Positions 1 through 8,835 of a stretch of 64,000 nucleotides of DNA are shown here, piece after piece. This stretch comes from Tabrizicola soli (GTDB taxonomy: Bacteria; Pseudomonadota; Alphaproteobacteria; Rhodobacterales; Rhodobacteraceae). How positions within the stretch are numbered: position 1 is the first letter of the stretch; the number at the start of each line of letters is the position of its first letter. The stretch spans positions 1 through 64,000 of the forward strand of contig NZ_JAEACP010000015.1 in NCBI RefSeq assembly GCF_015999335.1, written 5' to 3'. Under the pieces are notes generated by a model, which ran no database searches, was not told where the DNA came from, and saw nothing but the letters and a program-made list of their open reading frames with translations. The position numbers were made by a program, and so were the translations under genes.

Positions 1-249
1 TCCGCAACCTGGCACATGCCCGCGATCTGATCGCCGAGTGGGTCACCGACTACAACACCGCGCGGCCCCATTCAGCCCTCGGCTACCAGACGCCTGCAGG
101 CTTCGCCCTGCACCTGACCACCGCAATCGCCCGACCCGCTGCACGCGATGACAGTTCCGCGCGTCGGGCGATTGCTCAACCCACGCCGACAGGCGTAAAT
201 CAAAAACCGGCTCCGGTCGCAGCTGGATGAAAGTTCAGTGGCAGGTCAC
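1..249 (+). mobile_element. 3' end of an IS3-family insertion sequence (truncated by window edge)
   Basis: The window opens inside an IS3-family element. The transposase C-terminus ends at 230. About 20 bases later, at roughly 231-249, comes a sequence ending ggcaggtca that resembles a right terminal inverted repeat of this family. From about 250 the sequence reads as an unrelated fic gene fragment, so the IS boundary is placed there. The left end lies outside the window, so target duplication cannot be tested. Confidence 0.65.
3..230 (+). CDS. IS3-family transposase OrfB, C-terminal fragment
   Basis: The open frame entering at the window edge encodes 75 residues and stops at 230. It contains the integrase-core C-terminal signature YNTARPHSALGYQTP, diagnostic of the DDE transposase OrfB of IS3-family elements, which acts in cut-and-paste or copy-out transposition. 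The catalytic DDE residues lie upstream of the window, so whether the element is intact is unknown. The tail after the signature is low in conserved content, as is usual for this family. The adjacent fic remnant suggests insertion into or next to that gene. Confidence 0.85.
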   Translation, partial: RNLAHARDLIAEWVTDYNTARPHSALGYQTPAGFALHLTTAIARPAARDDSSARRAIAQPTPTGVNQKPAPVAAG

Positions 250-655
250 CATCTGCGCGACGTGATCGGGCGGCTGATGATCGACCTCTCCTGGGCCTCG
301 TCGAAGCTGGAGGGCAACACTTACAGCCGCCTCGACACCGAGAACCTGATCCGTTTCGGCAAGGTCGCCGAGGGCAAGGACCTGATCGAGACGCAGATGA
401 TCCTCAACCACAAGGCCGCCATCGAGCTGATCGCCGAGGCGCCCGAGGAGATCGGCTACGACAGCTACACCTTCCTGAACCTGCACGCGCTGTTGTCGGA
501 CAACCTGATGGCCGACCCCGCCGCCTCGGGCCGGTTGCGCCGACGCCCGGTGGATATCGGCGGCAGCGTCTATACCCCGCCCGCCATCCCACAGCGGATC
601 GAGGACAATTTCCGCACCATCCTCGACAAGGCCGGCCGGATTCCCGAACTCTACC
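250..655 (+). pseudogene. Fic-family protein fragment, interrupted at both ends
   Basis: The frame reads through the N-terminal half of a Fic/DOC-type protein, including WASSKLEGNTYSRLDTENLI and ETQMILNHKAAIELI. The first matches the (S/T)xxxE(G/N) type inhibitory-helix region of class II/III Fic AMP-transferases. The 5' end abuts the IS terminus. The only start available, GTG at 238, lies inside the IS end. The 3' side loses the family resemblance near 650, before the catalytic HxFxxGNGR loop, and stops at 690. With no catalytic loop the fragment cannot be an active AMP-transferase. It is read here as a remnant left by insertion and deletion. Confidence 0.7.
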
Positions 656-850
656 TCGATGGGGCGCTTGTCGGGGCTCGGCCAAGCTGAATGTCTGCTG
701 AAGGCTTATGCTGCAATCGCCATGCCGCAGCGCGGTCAGTCCGCTTCCCGCCCTTCGCGCCTACCCCCAGTGCGCCTTGGCGATACCAGCCCGGTGATCA
801 TGCGCTTCCAGGGTGGGATAGGGAAGCGGAGCAAGCAGATGGGGCGGTAG

Positions 851-1477
851 GCCACCCGTCGGCTCGTAAGGTCCTCATTCGCTCAGCCGAAGTTCGGCCT
901 GGACTTTCCGCCGCAAGGAAGCGGTGGTCACCGGGGGGCAGCGACGCGAGGACCGAATGCCGCAGGCGGAGACCTGTTTGGGTTCAACGGCGGCTCATAT
1001 GCCGGTCTCGTCTATAATGAGAATGAAACCACCGAATTCCGGGCAATCGAAACGTTCGTCAAGGCGGCCGCGTCGCGTGCCTTGGACAACGCCATGAAGG
1101 TGCATGCTCCCGAGCTTCTGAAAAATCTTAGGGCTGACCCGGGAGCCGTGGGCGTTCTGCATGAATGGGACCTGGGCAAAGGGAACTTCGGGGGCATCGC
1201 AATCCTGAACCATATCCCGGAGAAGGATTTCGCGGACGTCGCGCTGATCGACGGGAAGCTTAATGATCGGCTGCTGAGCGCGATCAGGGAGAGGCATCAG
1301 CAAGGATACGGCGAGGCGCTCGCTTCGGAAGTGCCTTGGCTAGCTAAGCTGCGTGATGAGCTCGGAGCCCGTGCCACGTCACTCGCACCACCTCACCGCA
1401 ACTATGTGGAGCAGCGCTTGGATCAATGGTTTAAGGACTTGCAGGAGGGGCTTGCTGCGAGCTCCGGGGCTGCGTGA
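851..1477 (+). pseudogene. Unrecognised ORF, probably truncated at the N-terminus
   Basis: A frame open from just after a stop at 848-850 to 1477 looks coding across its second half but has no ATG or GTG near its beginning. The first usable starts are TTG 1082 and ATG 1094. Protein-like sequence such as FNGGSYAGLVYNENE precedes them, so a start at 1082 would cut into the domain. The C-terminal 130 residues are hydrophilic, with no membrane segment or signal peptide. I do not recognise the family. It sits in the IS/fic scar and is AT-richer than the DNA after 1.9 kb. It may be a broken gene; alternatively a short protein from 1082 or 1094 is made. Confidence 0.4.
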
Positions 1478-1906
1478 CGGCCGCGGAACCACGATGTAAA
1501 CAGTCGCAAAGGCCTTGTCAGAAGAACTTCGCTTGAGACGAAAGGAGCGCCCGGCTAAGGGACAGCCCTACTGTCCTTGTAGAGGCCAGTTCGCATTCGT
1601 CTGACAGCACCGCCATAACTTAACGCATTGATCTTAAATGGCTTCATGACTCACATACTGTGGCATGTTTTCCGCGGCTTGCGGAGTTCCGCTTCCTAGA
1701 GCCTTGAAATCACAGGCAAAACAGCTGGTCAAAACGGTCCGAGTTTCCGGTTGGCATTTGGCGCTGTGGCCGGAACCGCCGGTCCGGGCAAGGCGCATTG
1801 ACCCGGCTTCGTCCCCGGCCCATCCTTGCCGTCCGGCATGACGCGCGACGATCCCCCGGGGGGCCTGCCTTGGCCCAGGGGCTCGGACCATTGAAGGACT
1901 TCCAGC
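1478..1906. other. Gene-free stretch between the scar region and the GST gene
   Basis: No convincing coding frame is visible. The first half is relatively AT-rich, with short runs such as cataacttaacgcattgatc. The second half returns to the GC-rich composition of the chromosome. A weak ribosome-binding site (gaagga) lies just upstream of 1907. The composition change near 1750 may mark the edge of the acquired or decayed segment. Confidence 0.4.
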
Positions 1907-2887
1907 ATGGGCAAGCTTGTCGACGGCGTCTGGAGCGACCAGTGGTATGACACCGCCAGCACCGGCGGCCGCTTCCTGCGCACCACCACCGCCTGGCGCA
2001 GCTGGATCACGCCGGACGGCGCGCCCGGTCCCGCGGGTCAGCGCGGCTTTCCCGCCGAAAGCGGGCGCTACCACCTCTATGTCTCCTATGCCTGCCCCTG
2101 GGCGCATCGCACGCTGGTCTTCCGGGCGCTGAAGCGGCTGGAGCCGCATATCGGGGTCTCGGTCGTCCATCCCGACATGCTGTCCGAGGGCTGGGAGTTC
2201 CGCACCGACTTCCCCCTCGCCACCGGCGACCGGCTCTACGGCCTGCCCTACCTGCGCGACCTCTACCTGCGCGCCGATCCCAGGGCCTCGGGCCGGGTGA
2301 CGGTGCCGGTCCTCTGGGACAAGCAGACGGGGACCATCGTCTCGAACGAAAGCGCCGAGATCATCCGCATGTTCAACTCGGCCTTCGACGGGCTGACCGG
2401 CAACCGGGACGACTATTATCCCGAACCTCTGCGTTCCCGGATCGACGCGCTGAACGACCGCATCTATCCCGCCTTCAACAACGGGGTCTACCGCGCCGGT
2501 TTCGCCACCTCGCAGGCGGCCTATGACGAGGCGGTGGCCGAGGTCTTCGCCACGCTCGACTGGCTGGAACCGCATCTGGCCGCCAACCGCTACCTGACCG
2601 GCCCCCGGATGACCGAGGTCGACTGGCGGCTCTTCACCACCGCGGTGCGCTTCGATCCGGTCTATCACACGCATTTCAAGTGCAACCGGGCCTGGATCCG
2701 GGAATATCCGAACCTCTGGGGCTGGCTGCGCGAGCTCTATCAGTGGCCCGGTATCGCCGAGACCGTGAAGTTCGACCATATCGTGCGGCACTACCACTAC
2801 AGCCACGACACCATCAATCCCTACCGCATCCTGCCGATCAATCCCCGGATCGACTGGCTGGCCCCGCATGGGCGCGAGCGGATCTGA
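1907..2887 (+). CDS. yqjG: Glutathionyl-hydroquinone reductase (Xi-class glutathione S-transferase)
   Basis: This 326-residue cytosolic enzyme matches the YqjG/EcmB/PcpF family, which uses glutathione to reduce glutathionyl-hydroquinones to hydroquinones through a mixed disulfide on an active-site cysteine. The signature YACPWAHRT places the nucleophile at Cys63. It is followed by the thioredoxin-fold half with the VPVLWD and SNESAEI glutathione-binding segments, and then an all-helical C-terminal half ending in the family-typical YHYSHDTINP stretch. Length is normal for the family. The start is the ATG preceded by gaagga. It appears monocistronic and lies just outside the scar region. Confidence in the family is high; the physiological substrate is unknown. 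Confidence 0.93.
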   Translation: MGKLVDGVWSDQWYDTASTGGRFLRTTTAWRSWITPDGAPGPAGQRGFPAESGRYHLYVSYACPWAHRTLVFRALKRLEPHIGVSVVHPDMLSEGWEFRTDFPLATGDRLYGLPYLRDLYLRADPRASGRVTVPVLWDKQTGTIVSNESAEIIRMFNSAFDGLTGNRDDYYPEPLRSRIDALNDRIYPAFNNGVYRAGFATSQAAYDEAVAEVFATLDWLEPHLAANRYLTGPRMTEVDWRLFTTAVRFDPVYHTHFKCNRAWIREYPNLWGWLRELYQWPGIAETVKFDHIVRHYHYSHDTINPYRILPINPRIDWLAPHGRERI

Positions 2888-2955
2888 CGGCAATAGTGAC
2901 GCACCCCCGCAAATCCGGTTGTCGGAGTCGTGAAGCGGTGCAAGAGTGCCGCACG

Positions 2956-3318
2956 ATGCGGGTGATGTCGGTCCTCTTTCAGCGGTTGCTTCTCCTGGCA
3001 GTCATCGCCATGGGGCTTGCGGCGACCGGCTTCGCGCATCGCATCCCTTCCGTGGACGACACCGCGCAGCAGTCATTCCTCCTTGCCGGCGGCGCGCTTT
3101 CCGATCTCTGCGCCGAGGGCGAAGACCACGGCCCTCCCGCCCACGGCGACTGTCCGGCCTGCCATATCGTCGGCGCGGTCGACCTGCCACCGGCGATGTT
3201 CGGACTGCGGGATGCGAACCTCGCCTTCGTCGCCGCAGTCGTCGCCCCGCGCGAAAGCCGCGCGGTGCGCAGCGTTCTCGATCCCGCACGCGGGATGCGT
3301 GCCCCGCCTCTGGCCTGA
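2956..3318 (+). CDS. DUF2946-type small exported protein
   Basis: This 120-residue protein has a basic N-terminus and a hydrophobic stretch at residues 8-26 that can act as a signal peptide or anchor. A GDCPACH motif follows (Cys66, Cys69, His70), and the C-terminus ends in APPLA. This layout fits the DUF2946 family, often encoded beside TonB receptors and metal importers; its function is not established. The Cys/His cluster suggests, by inference only, metal contact. It sits upstream of an iron-type ABC importer on the same strand. No clear Shine-Dalgarno site was seen, and ATG 2965 is an alternative start. Confidence 0.6.
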   Translation: MRVMSVLFQRLLLLAVIAMGLAATGFAHRIPSVDDTAQQSFLLAGGALSDLCAEGEDHGPPAHGDCPACHIVGAVDLPPAMFGLRDANLAFVAAVVAPRESRAVRSVLDPARGMRAPPLA

Positions 3319-3490
3319 TCGCGTTTCCCTGAAACCCTGATCCTTCCGGGCGCCCCCCTGCGCCCTGGCCCGAGGTCCCTCCATGACCCGTCTTCCCCCG
3401 CGGCCCCGGCTGCCGATGTCCGCACATCCGTTGCGGGCGATGGCGGCCGCCGGCACCGCCGATGACCCGCTTCCCTTACGGAGATCCCAG

Positions 3491-4579
3491 ATGAAACGAC
3501 TTGCTCTTCTTGCCGCGCTGACCCTCGGCGCCACCCTGCCCGCTTCGGCCGAAGTCACCCTGACCGACCTCAAGGGCCGGTCGATCACCCTGCCCGATCA
3601 CCCCGACCGCGTGCTTCTGGGCTTCTACTACGAGGATTTCATCGCCATCACCGGCCCGGGCGGGATCGACAAGGTCGTCGCCATTTCCCGCGCCCCCTGG
3701 GCCGAATGGCGCCCGATGCAATGGGAGGCCTACAAGGCCGTCTACCCGATGATCGACAGCCTGCCGGACGTGGGTGATACCGAAACCGGCACTTTCTCGG
3801 TCGAGGCCGCGATCGCGGCCGCGCCGGATGTCGCCCTGCTGGCCGGCTGGCAGTTCGACGCCCTGGGCGAAGGCGTCGCCCAGCTCGAGGCGGCGGGCAT
3901 CCCGGTCGTCGTGGTCGATTACAACGCCCAGACCCTCGCGGCGCATCTCGCCTCCACCCGCGTCATCGGGACGCTGATGGGCAGCGAGGATCGGGCCGGG
4001 AAGCTGGCGGCGCTCTATGAGGAGCGGATCACCGATACGGTGAAGCGCGTGGCGGCGGCGGGCGACGCGCCGAAGAAGGTCTATGTCGAACTGGCCAGGA
4101 AGGGCCCGGCCGAAATCGGCAATTCCTATGGCAACGGCATGTGGGCGGGCACGATCGAACTGGTGGGCGGCGCGAACATCGCCCGCGGCCAGGTCGAGAA
4201 CTGGGGCCCGCTGGCTCCGGAATATGTGCTGGCCGAGAAGCCGGAGGTCATCCTTCTGGCCGGCTCCGAATGGCTCTCCTCGCCCGAGGCGGTGCGCGTC
4301 GGCTTCAACGCCGATGCCGCCGAGGTGCAGGCCAGGATGCTCAGTTACCTGACCCGTCCCGGATGGGCCGGCCTTCCGGCGGTCACCTCCGGCGAGGTCC
4401 ATGCGATCTACCACGGCGGCGCGCGGTCCCTGTCCGATTTCGTCTTCGCCCGCTATCTCGGCAAGGTGCTGCACCCCGAGGCCTTCGCCGATGTCGACCC
4501 GCAGGCGGAACTGGCGGCCTATTACGCCGAATGGCTGCCGATCCCGCTGGACGGCATCTTCGTGCAGAAGCTGCAATGA
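3491..4579 (+). CDS. ABC transporter periplasmic binding protein, iron-siderophore/cobalamin type
   Basis: The 362-residue product starts with a clean Sec signal peptide (MKRLALLAALTLGATLPASA) and continues as a class III solute-binding protein of the FecB/BtuF/FhuD type. The frame is open further upstream, but ATG 3491 is preceded by a good ribosome-binding site (acggag) and begins the signal peptide. The mature protein would capture a ferric chelate or similar ligand in the periplasm and deliver it to the adjoining permease. Its stop codon overlaps the permease start (ATGA), so the two are translationally coupled. Ligand identity cannot be read from sequence; iron is most likely given the DUF2946 neighbour. 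Confidence 0.85.
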   Translation: MKRLALLAALTLGATLPASAEVTLTDLKGRSITLPDHPDRVLLGFYYEDFIAITGPGGIDKVVAISRAPWAEWRPMQWEAYKAVYPMIDSLPDVGDTETGTFSVEAAIAAAPDVALLAGWQFDALGEGVAQLEAAGIPVVVVDYNAQTLAAHLASTRVIGTLMGSEDRAGKLAALYEERITDTVKRVAAAGDAPKKVYVELARKGPAEIGNSYGNGMWAGTIELVGGANIARGQVENWGPLAPEYVLAEKPEVILLAGSEWLSSPEAVRVGFNADAAEVQARMLSYLTRPGWAGLPAVTSGEVHAIYHGGARSLSDFVFARYLGKVLHPEAFADVDPQAELAAYYAEWLPIPLDGIFVQKLQ

Positions 4580-5628
4580 CCGAGCCCGGCCCGGGCATCG
4601 GCGGCTATGCCCGCCGGATCAGGCTGCGCAGCGCGGCGGCCGTGGCCGCCGCGCTGGTGCTGCTGGCGCTGATCCTGGCCGATCTGGTGACCGGCCCCTC
4701 CGGCATGTCGCTCGAGGCGCTGAACCGCGCGTTCCGGGCCGGACCGCAGGGCGCGGACCGCGCGGCAGCCGCGATCCTGTGGCAGATCCGCATGCCGCAG
4801 ACCCTCATGGCGATCCTGGTCGGCGCAAGTCTGGGCCTTGCCGGGCTGATGATGCAGACGATCCTGGCCAATCCCCTGGCCAGCCCCTTCACCCTGGGCT
4901 TTTCGGCAGCGGCCGGCTTCGGCGCCGCCCTGTCGATCCTCCTCGGCGGGCTGACCGCGCTGCCGCAATGGCTGGAAACCCCGCTGGCGGCCTTCTCCAT
5001 GACGCTCCTCGCGACGGGGCTCGTCTATCTCGTGGCCCGCTTCAAGGGCGCACAGGCCGAGATCCTGGTCCTGGCCGGGATCGCGGTCCTGTTCTTCTTC
5101 CAGGCGCTGCAGTCGCTGGTGCAATTCATGGCCAGCCCCGAGGTCCTGCAGCAGATCGTCTTCTGGCTGTTCGGCAGCCTGTTGAAGTCCAGCTGGACCA
5201 GCGTGCAGGTCACCGGGGCGATCCTGCTCCTCTGCCTGCCCTTCGTGCTGCGCGATGCCTGGAACCTGACCGCGCTGCGGCTGGGCGATGCGAATGCGGC
5301 AAGCCTCGGCATGGATGTGGACGCGATGCGGCGGCGGGTCTTCCTTCTGGTCGCAGCCCTGGTCGCGGGGGCGGTCAGCTTCACCGGCACCATCGGCTTT
5401 GTCGGGCTGATCGCGCCGCATGTCGCCCGTGCCGCCGTGGGCGAGGATCATCGCTTCGCCCTGCCGATGGCCGCGATCACGGGGGCGCTGATCCTCGTCG
5501 CGGCCTCGGTCGCAGGCAAGCTCCTCTCGCCCGGCGCGGTGATCCCGGTGGGGATCATCACCGCGATCGCCGGCATCCCGATGCTGCTGGCCGTGCTGTT
5601 CGCCCTGAAACCCGCCGGAGGACGCTGA
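4576..5628 (+). CDS. FecCD-family ABC transporter permease
   Basis: This 350-residue integral membrane protein has the multi-helix pattern of the FecCD/BtuC permease family. Family signatures include the PQTLMAILVGASLGLAGLMM segment, with ANPLASPF just after it, and near the C-terminus GTIGFVGLIAPHVAR, the loop that contacts the ATPase. It would form the transmembrane channel of an iron-chelate importer as a homodimer. The start ATG overlaps the stop of the binding-protein gene by four bases, and its own stop overlaps the ATPase start in the same way. The three genes are therefore one transcript. Confidence 0.92.
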   Translation: MTEPGPGIGGYARRIRLRSAAAVAAALVLLALILADLVTGPSGMSLEALNRAFRAGPQGADRAAAAILWQIRMPQTLMAILVGASLGLAGLMMQTILANPLASPFTLGFSAAAGFGAALSILLGGLTALPQWLETPLAAFSMTLLATGLVYLVARFKGAQAEILVLAGIAVLFFFQALQSLVQFMASPEVLQQIVFWLFGSLLKSSWTSVQVTGAILLLCLPFVLRDAWNLTALRLGDANAASLGMDVDAMRRRVFLLVAALVAGAVSFTGTIGFVGLIAPHVARAAVGEDHRFALPMAAITGALILVAASVAGKLLSPGAVIPVGIITAIAGIPMLLAVLFALKPAGGR

Positions 5629-6377
5629 TGCTGACCGCAACCATACGCGAGGTGCGCAAGGGCCGGGTGACGGTGCTGCAGCCGCTGCGGCTGACCGCCG
5701 CCCCCGGCCAGGTCCTGGGCGTGATCGGACCGAACGGCGCCGGCAAGTCGACGCTTCTGCGCCAGCTTGCCGGGATCGACGGCGCCGGCGCCGCCCGATG
5801 GTCGGGCGAGGCGCTGGCCGCGCGGCAGATCGGCTTCATGCCGCAGGCCTTCCAGGTCTCCGCCCGGCTCTCGGTGCTGGAATGCGTGCTGCTGGGCCGG
5901 CGCGAGGGGCTGGGCTGGCGCGTCGCGGCGCAGGATCTGGCCGCCTCCGCTGCGGCCCTCGCGGCGCTGGGGCTGGAGCGGCTGGCCCAGCGGCCGCTGG
6001 AAAGCCTGTCGGGCGGCCAGCAGCAGATGGTGCTTCTGGCCCAGAGGCTGGTGCGCAGGCCCCGGCTCCTGGTGCTGGACGAACCGACCTCGGCGCTGGA
6101 CCTGCATCACCAGCTGACCGTGCTCGGCCATCTGCGCGCCCATGCCCGGCGCCGGGACGCCATCGTGGTGATGGCCCTGCATGACCTGACCATGGCCGCG
6201 CGCTTCTGCGACCGGCTCGCCCTCCTCCAGGCCGGCCACCTGCTGGCCTGCGGTCCGCCCTGCACCCTCCTGACCTCCGAGGCGATCCGCGAGGGCTGGC
6301 AGGTCGAGCCCGAGGTCCTGCTTGCCCGCGACGGCGGCCAGGTCATCGTCCCGCACCGGATCGAGGCCCCGCAATAG
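5628..6377 (+). CDS. ABC transporter ATP-binding protein, FepC/FecE type
   Basis: The 249-residue ATPase carries Walker A GPNGAGKST at residues 34-42, the signature LSGGQQQ near 127-133, Walker B LLVLDEP at 147-153 and a switch histidine in ALHDLTMA. These are the hallmarks of the FepC/BtuD ATPase family that drives FecCD permeases. ATG 5628 overlaps the permease stop codon by one base. It is the last gene of the importer. After a 126-base gap the T6SS effector module begins, so the importer and the T6SS island are probably separate units. Confidence 0.92.
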   Translation: MLTATIREVRKGRVTVLQPLRLTAAPGQVLGVIGPNGAGKSTLLRQLAGIDGAGAARWSGEALAARQIGFMPQAFQVSARLSVLECVLLGRREGLGWRVAAQDLAASAAALAALGLERLAQRPLESLSGGQQQMVLLAQRLVRRPRLLVLDEPTSALDLHHQLTVLGHLRAHARRRDAIVVMALHDLTMAARFCDRLALLQAGHLLACGPPCTLLTSEAIREGWQVEPEVLLARDGGQVIVPHRIEAPQ

Positions 6378-6503
6378 GATCGGCCAGCCGCCGGACCGGA
6401 GTCTTCCCGCAATTCGCGGCACCGGGTCCGGAATGCCGGGCTTGGATTTGGCCCGTCTTGCTCTAAGCTGGTCCCAGCGCAGCCCTCGCGGGACGGTTTG
6501 CGA

Positions 6504-7772
6504 ATGAACTGCAACGCGCCTCTGGTCAAGCGCCGGATCTTGCGGCTCCATGCGGAGAACGCGGCCTTCGTCGTGTCGCAGCTGCGGCTCGGCCAGGACG
6601 GGCCGAACTTCCGCCTGGTCGAGATCTTCGATCTGGAGGCCCGCCTCGGCGGCCATCTCGACGCCCTCACCATCGCCCGCGACACGGGGCTGGAGCTGGC
6701 GCATGAGGCGCTTGCCGTCGCGGCCGGATTCGGCGAGGTCTTCACCGCCTTCCACCTCGGCCTGCATGCCCGGCCCGACCTCGTGCTCCCTGCCCTCGCC
6801 CCGCCCGAGGTCCTGATCTGGGAGCAGGTCGCCGCCCTGGGTCTCGCCGCCGCCTGGTGCGCGCCCGACCGGATGGCGGCCCGGATGCGGGACTGGATCA
6901 CCGGGCACGACCCGATGGCCACCCGGATCGCGCTGGAGGTCTGCGGCCTGCGCCGCGTGGACCCCAAGGGCCACCTGAAGCCGCTCCTTGCCCATCGCGA
7001 CCCGCGCGTCGCGGCGCGCGCCATGCAGCTGGCCGGAGAGCTTGGCCGCGCCGACCTCGCCGCCGACCTGGCCCGCCTCGCCGAAACCGCCGACCCGGCG
7101 CTGCGCTTCCACGCCGCCCGGGCCGCCGCCCTCCTCGGCGACCGCCGCACCTCCCCCGCGATCCTCTCCACGCTCATCACCCCCGCCACCCCGCCTGCCG
7201 AGGCCCGGATGGCGGCCGAATTGCTGCCCCTGGTCCTCGACGACCGCGCCGCCCGCGCCGCCATCGCGCGGCTCATGTCCGACCGGCTGACCGAACGCTG
7301 GGGCATCGTCGCGACCGGGGCGCTGGGGGCGGCGGACACCCTGGACTGGCTCCTGCGCCAGATGGACGATTCCCTCCTGTCGCGCATTGCCGGGGCCGCC
7401 TTCTGCCGGATCACCGGCGCGCGGCTGAGTGCGGAATCGCTGGAGCTGGACTCTTTCCCCGACGATCCCGACGACCCTTTGGTCGCCGCCTGCCCGCAGG
7501 AAAGCTTCATCGAGGCCAAGCTCTACTGGCCCGACCCCGACAAGCTCGCCCGCTGGCTCGCCCCGAACCGCGCCCGCTTCGTGGCCCAGACCCGCCACCT
7601 CCTCGGCCTCCCCGCCTGGACGATCCAGCCCCCGATCGAGGCTGTCGCGACCTACCAGCTCGACCAGCGCGCCCTGGCGCTGGAGCTTGCCACCCGCGCC
7701 CCCGACGCGCCCCTGCCGAACTGGCACGGCCCGGTGCTCCCCCAGCCACGGGGGTTCACCCGCAGATGGTAG
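6504..7772 (+). CDS. TIGR02270-family T6SS-associated protein (HEAT-like repeats)
   Basis: The 422-residue protein resembles the TIGR02270 family found next to type VI effector genes. No signal peptide or membrane segment is visible. The middle (about residues 130-290) is a run of short alanine/leucine-rich helical pairs (DPRVAARAMQLAGELG, DPALRFHAARAAALLGD) typical of HEAT repeats, suggesting a protein-binding scaffold. ATG 6504 is preferred over the in-frame TTG 6498. It heads a tightly packed run (TIGR02270, DUF2169, ketosynthase-like, DUF4150-toxin). The exact role is not established; an accessory function in loading the PAAR-like effector is the inference. Confidence 0.75.
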   Translation: MNCNAPLVKRRILRLHAENAAFVVSQLRLGQDGPNFRLVEIFDLEARLGGHLDALTIARDTGLELAHEALAVAAGFGEVFTAFHLGLHARPDLVLPALAPPEVLIWEQVAALGLAAAWCAPDRMAARMRDWITGHDPMATRIALEVCGLRRVDPKGHLKPLLAHRDPRVAARAMQLAGELGRADLAADLARLAETADPALRFHAARAAALLGDRRTSPAILSTLITPATPPAEARMAAELLPLVLDDRAARAAIARLMSDRLTERWGIVATGALGAADTLDWLLRQMDDSLLSRIAGAAFCRITGARLSAESLELDSFPDDPDDPLVAACPQESFIEAKLYWPDPDKLARWLAPNRARFVAQTRHLLGLPAWTIQPPIEAVATYQLDQRALALELATRAPDAPLPNWHGPVLPQPRGFTRRW

Positions 7773-7782
7773 GGCCCGCGCC

Positions 7783-8835
7783 ATGAGGCTGGAGAACACC
7801 ACGCCCTTTCCGGCGAACTTCACCCTGGCGCTGGACAAGCAGGGGCACGAGCAGATCGTGCTGGTGGTCCGCGCCACCTTCACCCTCTCCCCCACCCGCG
7901 GCGAACCGACCCTCGTCGCCCCCGACCAGCTGCCCCTGATCGAGGCCGATGTCTTCGGCGCCGACCCCGCCTGGGACGCCCCGGTCTTCGAGACCGACTT
8001 CGCCCATTTCCGCCCGCGCTGCGACGTCCTCTGCCATGCCCGCGCCCACGCCCCGCGCGGCGAGCCCGCGACGACGGTCGACGTCGGCATCCGCCTCGGC
8101 CCATGGGCCAAGAAGTTCACCGCCCACGGCAGCCGCATCTGGCTGCGCGGCGCGGCCGGTCATACGCCCTCCGAGAAGCGCCCCTTCCTGGTGCAGGACA
8201 TCGGCTACGACCACGCCTATGGCGGCATCGACCCCGAGGCCGAGAACCCCGCCATGGCCAAGGCCTTCCCGGAAAACCCCGCGGGTCTTGGCTACTACCC
8301 GAACTCGCTCAACCGCGAGGGCAAGCCGCTGGCCCAGACCTCGGAATTCGGCCAGGACGCCGTCTCCCCCGACGGCGGCTATCCCCCCATGGCCTTCGGC
8401 CCCTTGGGTCGCACCTGGCTGCCGCGCCGCCAGTATGCGGGAACCTACGACGATACCTGGCTCGACAACCGCGTCCCCCTCCTGCCGATGGACTTCGACG
8501 ACCGCTACTTCCAGGCCTCGCCCCCCGACCAGCAGATCCCCTATCCGCTGGGCGGCGAGCCGGTCGAGACGGTCAACCTTTCCCCCGAAGGCCGCCTCTC
8601 CGGCGCGATCCCCCGCACCCAGATCGTCGTCACCTTCGAGCGCAAGTCCGGCCGCGTCACCCAGCGCATCGCCAATCTCGACACCGTCCTCCTCCTGCCC
8701 GAGGCCGCCCGCATGTGCCTGACCTGGCGCACCCGCATCACCGCCGAGCGCGACCTCTTCGAGTTCGCCCGCGCCATCGTCGTCGAACGCCCGCTCGACG
8801 GCGCCACCCACTGGCCGGGGGGCGGCAATGGCTGA
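7783..8835 (+). CDS. DUF2169 domain protein, likely effector adaptor/chaperone
   Basis: The 350-residue protein fits the DUF2169 family, a cytosolic family recurrent beside DUF4150/PAAR-like effectors in T6SS loci. Characteristic stretches include a beta-rich N-terminus (NTTPFPANFTLALDKQG), KRPFLVQDIGYDHAYGGID and the NPAGLGYYPN segment. There is no signal peptide. It starts 10 bases after TIGR02270 and overlaps the next gene by 8 bases, indicating co-translation. By analogy with other Tap-type adaptors it probably helps place the PAAR-like toxin on the VgrG tip. That is established for relatives only in general terms and is inference here. Confidence 0.85.
   Translation: MRLENTTPFPANFTLALDKQGHEQIVLVVRATFTLSPTRGEPTLVAPDQLPLIEADVFGADPAWDAPVFETDFAHFRPRCDVLCHARAHAPRGEPATTVDVGIRLGPWAKKFTAHGSRIWLRGAAGHTPSEKRPFLVQDIGYDHAYGGIDPEAENPAMAKAFPENPAGLGYYPNSLNREGKPLAQTSEFGQDAVSPDGGYPPMAFGPLGRTWLPRRQYAGTYDDTWLDNRVPLLPMDFDDRYFQASPPDQQIPYPLGGEPVETVNLSPEGRLSGAIPRTQIVVTFERKSGRVTQRIANLDTVLLLPEAARMCLTWRTRITAERDLFEFARAIVVERPLDGATHWPGGGNG

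Noticed and set aside
691-1017. A 108-codon plus-strand frame in the scar region
   Set aside because: The translation is Arg/Ala/Pro-rich and unlike any protein. It overlaps the better frame at 851-1477.
6378-6503. Sigma-54 site ahead of the effector module (ttggcccgtcttgct)
   Set aside because: The GG and GC pairs are eight bases apart instead of ten.
5448-8138. An 896-codon minus-strand open frame across the importer and effector-module start
   Set aside because: It covers recognised genes on the other strand and shows no family signature.
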